63,704 bases of DNA, taken from Chloroflexota bacterium (GTDB lineage Bacteria > Chloroflexota > Dehalococcoidia > Bin125). Of the stretch, positions 63,664 to 63,704 are shown piece after piece; the first letter of the stretch is position 1; every line of letters begins with the position of its first letter. Where the stretch lies: NCBI GenBank assembly GCA_026707145.1, contig JAPOXK010000005.1, positions 1 to 63,704 on the forward strand, given 5' to 3'. The notes below the pieces were generated by a model. It searched no databases. It had not been told where the DNA came from and worked only from the letters and a program-made list of their open reading frames with translations. Made by a program: the position numbers and the translations under genes.

Positions 63664-63704
63664 ATGGCGCGAGGGCGATACGAGCGGACGAAGCCGCACG
63701 TGAA
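63664..63704 (+). CDS. tuf: Elongation factor Tu, 3' part outside the window
   Basis: Only the first 13 codons are inside the window. 'MARGRYERTKPHV' matches the start of EF-Tu (MAKxxFERTKPHVN), and the position after fusA is that of tuf in str operons. GGAGGAG precedes the ATG by seven bases. The gene continues past the right edge. Confidence 0.9.
   Translation, partial: MARGRYERTKPHV

Overview
The window is a dense, GC-rich bacterial chromosome segment with short intergenic gaps, about 60 supportable genes and many ATGA/GTGA/TGATG overlaps. The gene set suggests a deep-branching, monoderm-like heterotroph, most likely Chloroflexota. The evidence is MurT/GatD amidation of lipid II, a mycobacterial-type CysO/CysM/Mec cysteine pathway, ResB/CcsB cytochrome c maturation, a split cytochrome b with a Rieske protein, and an S12 protein with an insertion after 'KAPAL'. 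The phylum is inferred from protein character, not from a search. No rRNA, tRNA, CRISPR array, transposase or prophage gene was seen, so this looks like core chromosome.

Layout. 1-2.3 kb: a partial hypothetical gene, a small alpha/beta-barrel protein, a YbjQ protein and a PAP2 enzyme. 2.4-6.2 kb: leucyl aminopeptidase, an FTR-like protein and the CoA genes coaBC/coaX. 6.2-12.8 kb: dnaA, a possible oriC, obgE, nadD, a methyltransferase and gyrB. 12.9-17.6 kb: an atypical alpha/beta hydrolase, trmO, an endonuclease III relative, a YchF-like GTPase and two xdhC genes. 17.6-26 kb: duplicated tatA, an M50 protease, murT-gatD, an M23 peptidase, resB and lgt. 26.4-30.7 kb: a ubiquitin-like/E1 fusion, cysO, cysM, a JAMM protease, folP and folK. 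30.7-34.4 kb: two membrane proteins, purF and purM. 34.4-38.1 kb: a cytochrome bc operon led by a tiny membrane protein. 38.1-38.4 kb: a desulforedoxin and a cysteine-poor paralogue. 38.7-44 kb: a PgpH-type HD phosphohydrolase, purQ and purL. 44.2-48.3 kb: rplI, dnaB, a DnaD-like gene and a helicase loader with two AAA+ modules. 48.3-51.1 kb: MoaD-MoaE fusion, interrupted comF, glyA. 51.2-59.2 kb: rpsF, ssb, an extended rpsR, hom, a coiled-coil protein, thrC, folE, a GNAT-like protein and a glycosyltransferase. 59.4-63.7 kb: ccsB, then the str operon rpsL-rpsG-fusA-tuf, whose last gene is cut by the window edge.

How the genes work together. Replication genes dominate (dnaA, gyrB, dnaB, DnaD-like, loader, ssb). 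Respiration is represented by the bc complex with its maturation (ResB/CcsB) and export (TatA) factors. The most striking module is at 26.4-29.3 kb: a ubiquitin-like protein fused in frame to its E1-type activator, a second free ubiquitin-like carrier ending in GG, a CysM-type synthase and a JAMM metalloprotease. Together with the MoaD-MoaE fusion at 48.3-49.0 kb, which also has an internal GG, this suggests a sulfur-carrier economy in which ubiquitin-like domains are made as fusions and may be cut free by proteolysis. Other unusual items are the double-AAA+ loader, an S18 with long tails on both ends, a 135-bp identical tatA repeat, an in-frame stop in comF, a probable AUC start for the M23 gene and a structured rpsL leader.
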